DNA of 34,358 nucleotides from Flavobacteriaceae bacterium (GCA_947457255.1 CANGUZ010000027.1:1-34358); one strand, 5' to 3'. Shown: positions 8,994-17,828, counted from the first letter of the stretch. Made by a program: numbers and translations. Notes: generated from the sequence alone by a model not told the origin.

Positions 8994-10063
8994 GAATAGT
9001 TCAAATTATTGATTCTCTAGAAGTTGGAGGTGCTGAACGAATGGCCATAAATTTTGCTAATGCACTTTCAAATGAAATTAATTTTTCAGGATTAGTAGCT
9101 ACTAGGAAGGAAGGAGATTTAAAAAGTAAGATTGAAAACAATGTCAATTATTTTTTTTTAAATCGAAAAAGCACGGTAGACATTAATGCTGTTTTTAGAT
9201 TAAAGGCATATTGTAAAAAAAATGATGTTGAAATACTTCAGCCCCATAGTAGTTCTTACTTCATTGCAATATTAGTTAAAGTTTTGTATCCAAAAATCCA
9301 AATTATATGGCACGATCATAATGGATTAAGTCAGTTTTTAAGATCACAGAAATGGGTTCTATTAAAAATTTCTTCCTTTTTTTTCAAAGGTATTATTGCG
9401 GTGAATCATCAACTTAAAAACTGGGCAATAAAGGAATTAAATTGTAAAAATGTAATTTATCTTCCTAATTTTACTAAAAATGAAAATAGTTATGCTAAAG
9501 AAACTAAACTAATGGGTAATGAAGGAAAAAGAATAACTTGTTTAGCTAATTTAAGAGATCAAAAGAACCATTTCCTGCTTCTTCGGGTGGCAAAAAAATT
9601 GCAAATCACAAATCCCGATTGGACTTTTCATTTAGTTGGAAAAGATTTTGAAGATAAATACTCTAAAGAGTTAAAAACCTCGATTTTTTCTAATCAATTA
9701 GAGAAAACTGTTTATCTATATGGTACTAGAAATGATATTGTGAATATCTTAAATCAAACGGACATAGCTATACTTACTTCAAAATCTGAAGGATTACCAG
9801 TCTCTTTGTTGGAATATGGATTGAATAAGATGGCAGTTATTGTCACTAAAGTAGGAGAGATTCCATTAATTATTGAAGACGGTGTAAATGGTTTTAGTAT
9901 TCCATCTGAAAGTGATGAGTTATTTTATGAATCATTGATTACTTTGATTGAAAAACCTCCATTAAGATTAAATTTTGGAAATGCGTTGTATAGAACAATT
10001 GTTAATAATAATTCTGAATCTGCAATTATAAGAGAATATATTAATTGGTTACAAGAAATATAA
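8990..10063 (+). CDS. GT4 family glycosyltransferase
   Basis: A 357-residue retaining GT-B glycosyltransferase. It starts IVQIIDSLEVGGAERMAINFA, the classic GT4 N-terminus with the GGAE turn at about 12-15. The donor domain has TCLANLRDQKNH near 178-189, HLVGKD, and the TSKSEGLPVSLLEYG EX7E motif near 262-276, followed by VGEIPLIIEDGVNGF. It overlaps the previous gene by four bases and is followed two bases later by the polymerase gene. Substrates are unknown. Confidence 0.88.
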   Translation: MRIVQIIDSLEVGGAERMAINFANALSNEINFSGLVATRKEGDLKSKIENNVNYFFLNRKSTVDINAVFRLKAYCKKNDVEILQPHSSSYFIAILVKVLYPKIQIIWHDHNGLSQFLRSQKWVLLKISSFFFKGIIAVNHQLKNWAIKELNCKNVIYLPNFTKNENSYAKETKLMGNEGKRITCLANLRDQKNHFLLLRVAKKLQITNPDWTFHLVGKDFEDKYSKELKTSIFSNQLEKTVYLYGTRNDIVNILNQTDIAILTSKSEGLPVSLLEYGLNKMAVIVTKVGEIPLIIEDGVNGFSIPSESDELFYESLITLIEKPPLRLNFGNALYRTIVNNNSESAIIREYINWLQEI

Positions 10064-10065
10064 AA

Positions 10066-11421
10066 ATGGAAGAATCAGAAAAAAGGTATTTATTATTAAT
10101 TTTAGCTCATATAGCTATTGGTTTTGCAATATATTACATTCCATTCTTTCCAAAAGTATATGGATACACAATTCTCCTCGGAGGTATTTATTTTGTTATT
10201 AATTCACAAAATAAAAATAATGAAGTTTTATATGCATCAGCCTATATTGTTGGTAGCGAGGTTGTTTTAAGAATGACTGGAGGTAATATTAATTATGAGT
10301 TTTCAAAATATGGTGTAATAATATTTATGGTAATTGGTATGTATTACAAAGGAGTTTCAAAAGATGCTGCAGCTTATTGGATTTATTTAATTTTATTGTT
10401 ACCAGGGATGTGTATTGCACTTTATTCTCTTAAATATACTCAAGATTTACAAAATAGAATTTCATTTAACACCTCAGGACCAATCTGTTTAGGGATATCT
10501 TCTTTATATTGCTATACTAGAAAAGTTACTTTTAAACAAATAAATGAAATTCTTTTACTTGTGGGGTTGCCAATAATATCTACAGTAATATATCTTACAT
10601 TATATACACCAAGCATCAGAGACGTTATTACGAGTACTACGAGTACAGGGTCTAATTTTGATACATCAGGAGGATTTGGGCCTAATCAGGTAGCTACTAT
10701 TTTGGGTTTCGGTATGTTTGTTTTTGTATCTAGATTAATATATTTTTCAAATTCTAAATTGCTTTTTATTGTTAATTTGATAGTAGCTTTTGATATTTCT
10801 TATAGAGGATTAGTGACTTTTTCACGAGGGGGAATGATGACTGGTTTTTTAATGTTGATAATTTTAATATTAATTACCTACTTTAATATTAATTCTGGAG
10901 CAAAAATAAAAATGAATTATCTTTTAATAGCTATCACCATTACAATGGTCTCTGTATGGGTTTATTCTTCTTTACAAACAAGCGGTTTAATTGATAAACG
11001 ATATGCCAATCAAGACTCAAGAGGAAGACAAAAAAAGGATCAATTTACAGGAAGGGGAGAATTGGCTCAAGATGAGCTCGAAACGTTTTTTAAGTATCCT
11101 TTTTTTGGCGTTGGTGTTGGAAAAACCGCAGAGCTCCGTGCAGAAAGAATGGGGTTTCTTGTTGTATCTCATGATGAAATAACTCGAACACTTGCTGAAC
11201 ATGGTTCATTGGGTATTTTAGCTTTAATGATTTTATTTGCAACTCCTTTATTTTTATATTTGGATAATAATCATAATATTTATCTATTGTGTTTTATAGT
11301 TTTTTGGATTTTAACTATAAATCATGCAGCCATGCGTTTGGCTGCTCCAGCATTTATATATTCATTATCTCTGTTAAAAGTTGTCATCAATGAAAAAAAA
11401 CCTATTGTACATTGGGAATAA
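10066..11421 (+). CDS. O-antigen ligase/polymerase (Wzy/WaaL-type) membrane protein
   Basis: A 451-residue integral inner-membrane protein with about 11-12 hydrophobic segments, beginning LLLILAHIAIGFAIYYI. Between about residues 300 and 380 lies the large periplasmic loop typical of the Wzy_C/WaaL family, containing GRGELAQDELETF, FFGVGVGK and HDEITRTLAEHG. Such proteins polymerise undecaprenyl-linked repeat units or ligate them to lipid A core. ATG 10066 is preferred over an in-frame TTG at 10045 that overlaps the upstream gene. Its 3' end overlaps the next gene by 32 bases. Sequence alone does not separate polymerase from ligase. Confidence 0.85.
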   Translation: MEESEKRYLLLILAHIAIGFAIYYIPFFPKVYGYTILLGGIYFVINSQNKNNEVLYASAYIVGSEVVLRMTGGNINYEFSKYGVIIFMVIGMYYKGVSKDAAAYWIYLILLLPGMCIALYSLKYTQDLQNRISFNTSGPICLGISSLYCYTRKVTFKQINEILLLVGLPIISTVIYLTLYTPSIRDVITSTTSTGSNFDTSGGFGPNQVATILGFGMFVFVSRLIYFSNSKLLFIVNLIVAFDISYRGLVTFSRGGMMTGFLMLIILILITYFNINSGAKIKMNYLLIAITITMVSVWVYSSLQTSGLIDKRYANQDSRGRQKKDQFTGRGELAQDELETFFKYPFFGVGVGKTAELRAERMGFLVVSHDEITRTLAEHGSLGILALMILFATPLFLYLDNNHNIYLLCFIVFWILTINHAAMRLAAPAFIYSLSLLKVVINEKKPIVHWE

Positions 11422-12403
11422 GCTTTCCGGGCATAATGTAACGGTTACTTCTATAGAAACATTAGGACTATTGTTAGAAAGGGAAGGTTATGAATTAATT
11501 TATGCTTCCTCAAAAAAGAATAAAATTTTGCGTCTTTCTGAAATGATTTTCAGAACCATTCAACACAGAAAAAAAGTTGATTATGTCTTAATCGATACCT
11601 ACAGCACCTATAATTTTTGGTATGCTTTTGTAATAAGTCAATTATGCAGATTATATCGCATAAAATTCATGCCAAAACTTCATGGAGGAGATTTGCCAAA
11701 TAGACTTATAAAAACCCCAATTTTAAGCAAAATGATTTTTAAATATGCATATATGAATATTGCACCATCAGAATATTTATTAGAAGCATTTAAAAATAGA
11801 GGTTATGCGGAATTAATTTGCATTCCAAATACTGTTGAAATTCAAAATTATACTTTTACTAAAAGAAACAGTTGCGAACCAAACTTATTATGGGTCAGGT
11901 CATTACATGAAATATATAATCCAGAAATGGCTTTAAGTGTATTAGCTGAAATAAAAAAAGAGTTTCCAAATGCAAAGTTGTGTATGGTTGGTCCTGATAA
12001 AGATAGTATGAAACCAAATCTTAAAAAAATAGCAAATCATAAAAATTTAAACGTAGAATTTGCAGGGAAATTATCAAAAAATAAGTGGGTTAAATATTCA
12101 GAACAATATGATATATTTTTGAATACAACTCATTTTGATAATACACCTATTAGTGTCATTGAAGCAATGGCATTGGGTTTACCAGTAATATCTACAAATG
12201 TTGGTGGAATACCTTTTTTGTTAAAAGATAGGGAAACGGCTTTGCTTGTAGCTGATAATGATATTCATGCAATGGCAAAAAGTATTAAAGAACTTATAAT
12301 TAATGATGAATTAAGAAATAAATTAGTCGCTAATGCTCATGATTTAGTACAACAATTCGATTGGAGTTTAGTAAAAAATAAATGGTTGCAAGTGCTTTCT
12401 TGA
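11390..12403 (+). CDS. GT4 family glycosyltransferase
   Basis: A 337-residue GT-B glycosyltransferase starting KKNLLYIGNKLSGHNVTVTS. The donor domain begins near 170 with LLWVRSLHEIYNPEMAL and carries LCMVGPDKD and the NTPISVIEAMALGLPVIST motif near 248-266; the first glutamate of EX7E is replaced by an asparagine/threonine pair, a common variant. ATG 11390 lies 32 bases inside the polymerase gene and is preferred over a TTG at 11381. It is the last gene before a separate promoter; the -33 element of that promoter overlaps its stop codon. Confidence 0.87.
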   Translation: MKKNLLYIGNKLSGHNVTVTSIETLGLLLEREGYELIYASSKKNKILRLSEMIFRTIQHRKKVDYVLIDTYSTYNFWYAFVISQLCRLYRIKFMPKLHGGDLPNRLIKTPILSKMIFKYAYMNIAPSEYLLEAFKNRGYAELICIPNTVEIQNYTFTKRNSCEPNLLWVRSLHEIYNPEMALSVLAEIKKEFPNAKLCMVGPDKDSMKPNLKKIANHKNLNVEFAGKLSKNKWVKYSEQYDIFLNTTHFDNTPISVIEAMALGLPVISTNVGGIPFLLKDRETALLVADNDIHAMAKSIKELIINDELRNKLVANAHDLVQQFDWSLVKNKWLQVLS

Positions 12404-12431
12404 TTTAGTGTAACAACTTTGTATACATTTG
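12400..12431 (+). promoter_or_regulatory. Bacteroidota-type promoter for the initiating glycosyltransferase
   Basis: TTG at 12400-12402 and TACATTTG at 12424-12431 are separated by 21 bases, a close match to the flavobacterial TTG-N17-23-TAnnTTTG promoter. The -33 element overlaps the TGA stop of the previous gene. Transcription would start near 12438, about 20 bases before the ATG at 12458. Confidence 0.7.
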
Positions 12432-12457
12432 CACAATAAAAGACTATTAAAATTTAA

Positions 12458-13855
12458 ATGGTTATCAATAAAAAAATACATTTCGAAATTTCAGAACGAA
12501 AGGTCTTGCTGAGACTTTTTGATGTGCTTTCTGTAATGCTTGCTTTGTATTTTGTTAGCATGGTTTTTGATTTTAATTATTTCAAAATTGCTAAAACCAA
12601 TTATTTATGGACAATTGTTTTAGGTATTTATCTGACTGTATTTGGAACCGTATTTGAAATGTACAATTTACAAGTCGCGAGTAACCAATTTCAAGTAATT
12701 AAAAGTATTGTTTTAACAGCATCTACCACAGTTTTAATTTACTTACTTACACCAATATATACTCCGGTTTTACCAACAAATAGAATACAAATTGTAATTT
12801 TTTATGTGGCAATTTTTCTTTCTTTGTTTTTATGGCGAATGGTATATGTGCGTTTTTTAGCTTCTAATCGATTTACAAAAAAAGTAATTTTAATTTGCGA
12901 CAAAGACCAGTTAAAAGAGCTAGTATTAGGCTTAGAAAATGCAGACCCTCATTATAAAGTTATGGGGTATATCAATTCTGATAGTACCAATGACAATAAA
13001 AATAACAAGAATGATTTTATAAAGAGTATAAATCTCGAAAAATTAGAACCTTTTGTTGTTGAAAATTCGGTCTCAGAAGTGGTTATTGCTTCGCAAAAAA
13101 CGGATGGAATTACAATAGACTTATACAACCAATTGATTCATCTATTAGAAAATGGTTATATCATTAGAGAATATACTCAAGTATATGAAAGTATTACACA
13201 ACGTATACCTGTTCAATATGTTGCAAGAGACTTTTATAGGTTTTTCCCATTCAGTAGAAGCAATCAGAATCATCTTTATTTATTAGTTGTTCGAATTATA
13301 GAAATATTAATTTCGTTATTTGGATTGGCAGTAGGTGTTTTATTAGTGCCGTTTATTTTATTAGGTAATTGTATTGGAAATAAAGGTGAACTTTTCTATA
13401 CACAAGATCGAGTAGGTATTAATGGAAAAGTTTTTAAGATTTTGAAGTTTAGAACTATGAAAAAAAATTCTGAATCTAACGGAGCGGTTTTCGCAACTAT
13501 AAATGACTTTAGGGCTACATCATTTGGAAAATTTTTAAGGAAAGCCAGAATAGATGAATTCCCACAGTTTATAAATATATTAAAAGGTGAAATGGCAGTT
13601 ATTGGACCTCGACCTGAACGACCTGTATTTGTAAAAGAAATCGCTAATGTAATGCCTTTCTATGAAACTAGACATGTAATAAAACCAGGATTAACAGGTT
13701 GGGCACAAGTAAATTATTCTTACGGAGAAACTATTGACGATAGTTTGATAAAATTACAATACGATTTATATTACATTAAACACCGAAGTATCTTTTTAGA
13801 CATTAATATTGTTTTTAAAACGATAAGTACAATTTTATTTTACCGAGGGCAATAA
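12458..13855 (+). CDS. Undecaprenyl-phosphate sugar-1-phosphate transferase (initiating polyprenyl glycosylphosphotransferase)
   Basis: A 465-residue polytopic membrane enzyme that transfers a sugar-1-phosphate to undecaprenyl phosphate and so begins the repeat unit. There are four N-terminal membrane segments (about 15-130), a soluble nucleotide-binding-like domain (about 140-250), a fifth membrane helix (about 275-305), and the C-terminal catalytic domain with FKILKFRTM, KARIDEFPQFINILKGEM, IGPRPERP and the terminal PGLTGWAQVNY. This is the WbaP/WcaJ two-domain layout. It has its own promoter at 12400-12431. Its last 21 bases overlap the convergent DUF4105 gene. The sugar (glucose, galactose or an N-acetyl sugar) cannot be assigned. 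Confidence 0.9.
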   Translation: MVINKKIHFEISERKVLLRLFDVLSVMLALYFVSMVFDFNYFKIAKTNYLWTIVLGIYLTVFGTVFEMYNLQVASNQFQVIKSIVLTASTTVLIYLLTPIYTPVLPTNRIQIVIFYVAIFLSLFLWRMVYVRFLASNRFTKKVILICDKDQLKELVLGLENADPHYKVMGYINSDSTNDNKNNKNDFIKSINLEKLEPFVVENSVSEVVIASQKTDGITIDLYNQLIHLLENGYIIREYTQVYESITQRIPVQYVARDFYRFFPFSRSNQNHLYLLVVRIIEILISLFGLAVGVLLVPFILLGNCIGNKGELFYTQDRVGINGKVFKILKFRTMKKNSESNGAVFATINDFRATSFGKFLRKARIDEFPQFINILKGEMAVIGPRPERPVFVKEIANVMPFYETRHVIKPGLTGWAQVNYSYGETIDDSLIKLQYDLYYIKHRSIFLDINIVFKTISTILFYRGQ

Positions 13856-14968
13856 ATTGTTTTTTTGAATGACTTTTACAAGTAAAAAAACAGAAGTGAC
13901 AACTATTGGTAAAACAATTGGAAAATGAACTTTATTTAGCATATAAAGTAAGTAAATTACTAAAAATCCTAAACATAAAATACTTGTAATTTTAATCCAT
14001 TTCAGATTGTTTTTTACAATAAAATAAATTAAAAATAAATACAAAGGATTAAAAAGAAAAACATTATAATTCCACAACAACTCTTCGTGAAAAGAATACA
14101 ATCCTGCCCAAATAAAAAACAATCCTAAAAATCCTAATACACCAAAAAAGAAAAGAGTAATTTTTTCGCTTTTGAAAATAATAAATAATAAAAGAATACC
14201 AATTAAGGAATAAATACTATCAAGAAAAGAAAACCCGGGTTTAGTTCTATTAGCCGCAAATAACGTTGTAGATTCCGTTACTAAAGGTTTACCTCTGTAA
14301 GTTGTATTTTTAAGATTTTCGTATAAATCAAAAGGCAAGAAAATTTTTGAATCTTGCTGGTCTACCTTGCTTCCAAAAATAATATTAATGCCTAATTTTT
14401 GATAAAAATGGTCTATTGCATACGGATACAAAACAGTTCTATATGTTTTTTTATTATCACTAATTCTATTAACAATAGGTTTTTTTTGTAATACTTCATT
14501 TAAAACATCAACAACTTTAGTGGTACAGTTTCTATCAATAAATTTATAAGTGTAAAATTTTGTATCTGGATTCAAAGAAGCACCCAATTTCTCAAATAAT
14601 TTTTCTTTTTCTTCTAACGATAGATTTAAAACTTGTTCAAAAATGGAACGGTTTTCAATTCGATAACTGTATTCAAAATCAGAGTAAGGATAAGCCGCTG
14701 CGAAATATTGCATATCGCCTTTTACAAACTTCAACACAAAATTTTCAGTCTGAAAATCAAACATTCCATAATTGTAAATAAAATCAAAACCAGTAGTATT
14801 GTCATTAATTCTTATGGCAGTATGACCGTATAAAGAATGAGATTCATCTGCTGTGCCAACAGTTAGAACGCTAACTCTTGTATTTTTTGTTATAGGTGTT
14901 AACTGAGAATACCCATTTACAATTACAAGAAGAAAAATAATAAAAACGAATTTCTTTAACATTAACAT
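13835..14968 (-). CDS. DUF4105 / Lnb-type membrane protein
   Basis: A 377-residue protein with an N-terminal signal or anchor segment (MLMLKKFVFIIFLLVIVNG), a periplasmic domain to about residue 245, and five hydrophobic helices in the C-terminal third. The periplasmic part matches DUF4105, now known as the Lnb N-terminal domain, a cysteine-peptidase-like fold: the likely catalytic histidine is in SLYGHTAIRI and the cysteine in DRNCTTKV. In Bacteroides, Lnb has been linked to lipoprotein N-acylation; applying that here is inference. ATG 14968 (or 14962) is chosen because starting at 15001 would overlap the upstream gene by 23 bases and delay the signal peptide. It follows the PorV2-like gene by 10 bases. 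Confidence 0.83.
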   Translation of the reverse strand: MLMLKKFVFIIFLLVIVNGYSQLTPITKNTRVSVLTVGTADESHSLYGHTAIRINDNTTGFDFIYNYGMFDFQTENFVLKFVKGDMQYFAAAYPYSDFEYSYRIENRSIFEQVLNLSLEEKEKLFEKLGASLNPDTKFYTYKFIDRNCTTKVVDVLNEVLQKKPIVNRISDNKKTYRTVLYPYAIDHFYQKLGINIIFGSKVDQQDSKIFLPFDLYENLKNTTYRGKPLVTESTTLFAANRTKPGFSFLDSIYSLIGILLLFIIFKSEKITLFFFGVLGFLGLFFIWAGLYSFHEELLWNYNVFLFNPLYLFLIYFIVKNNLKWIKITSILCLGFLVIYLLYMLNKVHFPIVLPIVVTSVFLLVKVIQKNNLLPSVK

Positions 14969-14978
14969 CGTTTTTTGA

Positions 14979-16052
14979 TTATTTAAAAATTCCCAAATCA
15001 ACTTTTAAAGAAAAAACATTTGAATACAAAGCTGCACTTTGGTTTCCAATGTCAGTTAAAGCATAATCAATTTGAATGCCTTTGTATTTAAAACCCAAAC
15101 CAATATTGGGTTGAAAGCTCAAATTTGTTGAGTTATCAATTTGTACTGCATTTTGAAAATTTCCAAATCCTGTTCTCAAAAACACCAAATCGGTGTAGCC
15201 ATATTCAAATCCTATAGCGGGAGCAATACTTACAAAATCGGTTGCAAAAACATCATTGGTTTTAGCAAATTCCATGTTCAAATTGGCGCAAGCCAAAAGA
15301 CTCGTTTCGTTATGGAATTCGAATTTTTTTGACATTCCAAATTGTGCTTTTGGTAACGTAATTTCAGTACTTTCAGGTAAATCTTGATTTTGACCCGGAA
15401 TTGCATTCTGAACCTTAGCATATTCTTTCTCATTAATATTCCAAATGTTATAAGTTGTTGTAATATCTCGAAGCATCAATCCAAATTTCCAATCGTTACG
15501 TTGAAACTGTAGTCCAACATCTACACCAAAACCCCAAGAATTAGCAAAGTCTCCAATTATTCTTCTTATGATTTTTGCATTTACACCATATTGAAAACCT
15601 TGCAATTTTAATTTTCTAGCATACGAAAAAGTAAATCCATAATCAGCAGTCGAAAATTTACTAACTCTATTGTAATCTATGTTTCCTTCAGAATCAATTA
15701 ATTGTGTGGTGTTTAAAATATCATCAACTCCAAAACGAATCATAGAAATTCCCCATGCACTTTCATCATCAATGACTGTAGCGTAAGACGCAAAATCATA
15801 TTGCGCAATGTTTGCAAAATAGCTTGCATGCATAAGCGATATTTGTTTATCTTCAATTCCTATTAGTCCTGCAGGATTCCAATAGCCCGAATTTACATCG
15901 TTAGTGTTAGCAGTAACAGCATTTGCCATACCCAATGCGGCTGCATCTACACCAATATTCATAAACTCATTCGAATATTTCCTAACAGCCTGCGAATGCG
16001 TTATGGAATATACGAAGATGAATAAATACAAAGCCCTTTTTTTCAAAATCAA
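14979..16052 (-). CDS. PorV2-like putative type IX secretion outer-membrane protein
   Basis: A 357-residue outer-membrane beta-barrel-type protein with a signal peptide ending near ITHSQA (about 17-22). Residues 25-65 carry the PorV/PorQ-like N-terminus: MNIGVDAAALGMANAV, then NSGYWNPAGL. It matches what is usually called PorV2, a putative T9SS sorting protein. No ATG fits: the usable starts are TTG codons at 16052 and 16046, the second giving MKKRALYLFIFVYS, a normal signal peptide. A TATTTTTG promoter element lies 34 bases upstream. The DUF4105 gene follows 10 bases downstream, so both are probably one transcript. Confidence 0.82.
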   Translation of the reverse strand: MILKKRALYLFIFVYSITHSQAVRKYSNEFMNIGVDAAALGMANAVTANTNDVNSGYWNPAGLIGIEDKQISLMHASYFANIAQYDFASYATVIDDESAWGISMIRFGVDDILNTTQLIDSEGNIDYNRVSKFSTADYGFTFSYARKLKLQGFQYGVNAKIIRRIIGDFANSWGFGVDVGLQFQRNDWKFGLMLRDITTTYNIWNINEKEYAKVQNAIPGQNQDLPESTEITLPKAQFGMSKKFEFHNETSLLACANLNMEFAKTNDVFATDFVSIAPAIGFEYGYTDLVFLRTGFGNFQNAVQIDNSTNLSFQPNIGLGFKYKGIQIDYALTDIGNQSAALYSNVFSLKVDLGIFK

Positions 16053-16085
16053 TGAGTTTTATAAACACTGTGGTTTATTTTTTGT

Positions 16086-16093
16086 CAAAAATA
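16086..16093 (-). promoter_or_regulatory. Predicted -7 element for the PorV2-like gene
   Basis: On the - strand the bases read TATTTTTG, an exact TAnnTTTG. Transcription would begin near 16079, leaving 27-33 bases before the TTG start. No clear TTG lies at -33, so the call rests on one element. Confidence 0.45.
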
Positions 16094-16200
16094 TACTTTT
16101 TTAACGAGGTTATTTCTTTGGTGAGATAAATTAATTCGAAAGAATTTTACCCAAATTAAAATATCAAATAAAAAACGTACTTCTCTTTAACTTATTGTGT

Positions 16201-16208
16201 TAAATTTG
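16201..16208 (+). promoter_or_regulatory. Predicted -7 element for pssA
   Basis: TAAATTTG is an exact TAnnTTTG match, with the expected transcription start near 16215 and the ATG at 16238. No convincing TTG is present about 20 bases upstream. It lies in the 185-base divergent spacer shared with the PorV2-like gene. Confidence 0.5.
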
Positions 16209-16237
16209 TATTTTTTGAAAGCTAAACGGTCTAAACA

Positions 16238-16954
16238 ATGAATATTAAAGCTCAAATTCCAAATACAATTACTCTTCTAAATCTATTTTGCGGATGCATT
16301 GCTCTAGTATTTGCTTTTCATCGTCATTTCGAAATGACTTTCGCTTTTGCAGCTTTAGGAATTTTCCTTGATTTTTTTGATGGGTTTTTCGCCAGATTGT
16401 TTAAAGTTTCGAGCCCTTTAGGGTTGCAATTAGATTCATTAGCTGATATGGTTACCAGTGGAGTTGTACCCGGATTAGTTATGTATCAATTAATGATTGA
16501 TAACTCAACTACTTCACAAACAAGTTACATGCAGCTTTTTCCGTATTTGGGCTTTATCATTGCTTTGGGATCTTGTTATAGATTGGCTAATTTTAATATT
16601 GACACTCGACAAACCGACTCCTTTATTGGCTTGCCAACGCCAGCTAATTCGTTATTTATTCTGAGTTTGCCTTTGGTTTTACAAAATACCGATTCGTTGT
16701 TTGTAATTGAAGCATTAACCAATCAGTGGTTCTTATTATTAACAACCTTGTTTAGCGCCTATATTTTAAATGCTGAAATTCCTTTATTTGCTTTAAAAAT
16801 TAAAAAGTTCAATTTTGTAGACAATAAAATTCAAATTGTATTTCTATCCCTATCAATTTTATTTTTGATTTTCTTGAAGTTTCTAGCCATTCCGTTGGTA
16901 ATTGTAACTTATGTTTTGTTGTCGGTAATCAATAATAAATTTTCAAAAAAATAG
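16238..16954 (+). CDS. pssA: CDP-diacylglycerol-serine O-phosphatidyltransferase
   Basis: A 238-residue inner-membrane CDP-alcohol phosphatidyltransferase that makes phosphatidylserine, the precursor of phosphatidylethanolamine. The CDP-alcohol signature DGx2ARx8Gx3Dx3D is complete: DGFFAR at about 49-54, then the glycine of SSPLG and the aspartates of LQLDSLAD. Further features are NTITLLNLFCGCIA at the N-terminus and a GLPTPANS motif near 126-133 typical of serine-type members. About six to seven hydrophobic helices are visible. The GH25 gene follows after 10 bases. The length fits the short Bacteroidota PssA. Confidence 0.92.
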   Translation: MNIKAQIPNTITLLNLFCGCIALVFAFHRHFEMTFAFAALGIFLDFFDGFFARLFKVSSPLGLQLDSLADMVTSGVVPGLVMYQLMIDNSTTSQTSYMQLFPYLGFIIALGSCYRLANFNIDTRQTDSFIGLPTPANSLFILSLPLVLQNTDSLFVIEALTNQWFLLLTTLFSAYILNAEIPLFALKIKKFNFVDNKIQIVFLSLSILFLIFLKFLAIPLVIVTYVLLSVINNKFSKK

Positions 16955-16964
16955 TTGTATTGGA

Positions 16965-17828
16965 ATGCGAAAACCAGTTGTTAGGAAAGCTCCTGTAAGA
17001 AAAAAAACCACCTCAAAAAAGAAAACTTCTTTTTGGAAAGGTACCAGAGGTAGTTTTGTTTTAGGAATTCTTTTTACACTTTTTCTTTTCGGAGTTGCCT
17101 ATCATTACAGAAATGGTTTAGCCTATTATTTTAGTTTTAAATCTGATAAAATTGCCAATTATAATGAAGAAAAACGATTGTCTGATGTTCGGAATTTTCA
17201 GCTTTTAAATAAGTATGATGATAAAGTTGCAGGTCTTGATGTTTCGCAATATCAAGGCAATATCAATTGGTCGGCAGTACGTGTTTTAGAAAATACATTT
17301 CCTATAGGCTTTGTTTTTATTCGTGCCACAGTGGGAAAAGACAAAGTCGATTCGGAGTTTGAAGACAATTGGCTTGGAGCCAAAAACAATAAAATCATTC
17401 GCGGGGCCTATCATTATTATCGCCCTAATGAAAACTCATTAGAACAAGCAGAACTTTTTATTAAAAATGTTAGACTTCAAAAAGGCGATTTGCCTCCTGT
17501 TTTAGATATTGAAAAGTTACCCAAAAATCAATCCATAGATAGTTTGAAAGTGGGATTAAAACGTTGGCTCGAAAAAGTAGACGCGCATTATAAAGTGAAA
17601 CCTATTATTTATACTGGAGAAAATTATTATAATGAATTCCTAAAAGACGAATTTACCGAGTATACGTTTTGGATTGCCAATTACAATTTTTTTGTTGAAG
17701 ATATTAAGAATGATTGGCTTTTTTGGCAATTTACCGAAAAAGCTACCGTTTCAGGAATTAATGGCAATGTAGACGTTTCTATTTACAACGGAAGTCCAAA
17801 AATGTTAAGGTATCTTACTAAAAATTAG
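16965..17828 (+). CDS. GH25 family muramidase (lysozyme-like)
   Basis: A 287-residue membrane-anchored protein. The first 25 residues are rich in arginine and lysine, then a single hydrophobic helix (about 29-48, GSFVLGILFTLFLFGVAYH) anchors the catalytic domain in the periplasm. The GH25 fold runs from about residue 86 with GLDVSQYQGNINW, FVFIRATVGKD, RGAYHYYRP and the catalytic VLDIEK near 180-185, ending in FWQFTEKATVSGINGNVDVS. Such enzymes cut the glycan of peptidoglycan between MurNAc and GlcNAc. It probably shares the pssA transcript; its job may be wall remodelling. Confidence 0.88.
   Translation: MRKPVVRKAPVRKKTTSKKKTSFWKGTRGSFVLGILFTLFLFGVAYHYRNGLAYYFSFKSDKIANYNEEKRLSDVRNFQLLNKYDDKVAGLDVSQYQGNINWSAVRVLENTFPIGFVFIRATVGKDKVDSEFEDNWLGAKNNKIIRGAYHYYRPNENSLEQAELFIKNVRLQKGDLPPVLDIEKLPKNQSIDSLKVGLKRWLEKVDAHYKVKPIIYTGENYYNEFLKDEFTEYTFWIANYNFFVEDIKNDWLFWQFTEKATVSGINGNVDVSIYNGSPKMLRYLTKN

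Noticed and set aside
10991..11202. Short open frames on both strands inside the polymerase gene
   Set aside because: They lie within the conserved periplasmic loop of the polymerase and have lysine-rich, low-complexity translations typical of shadow frames.
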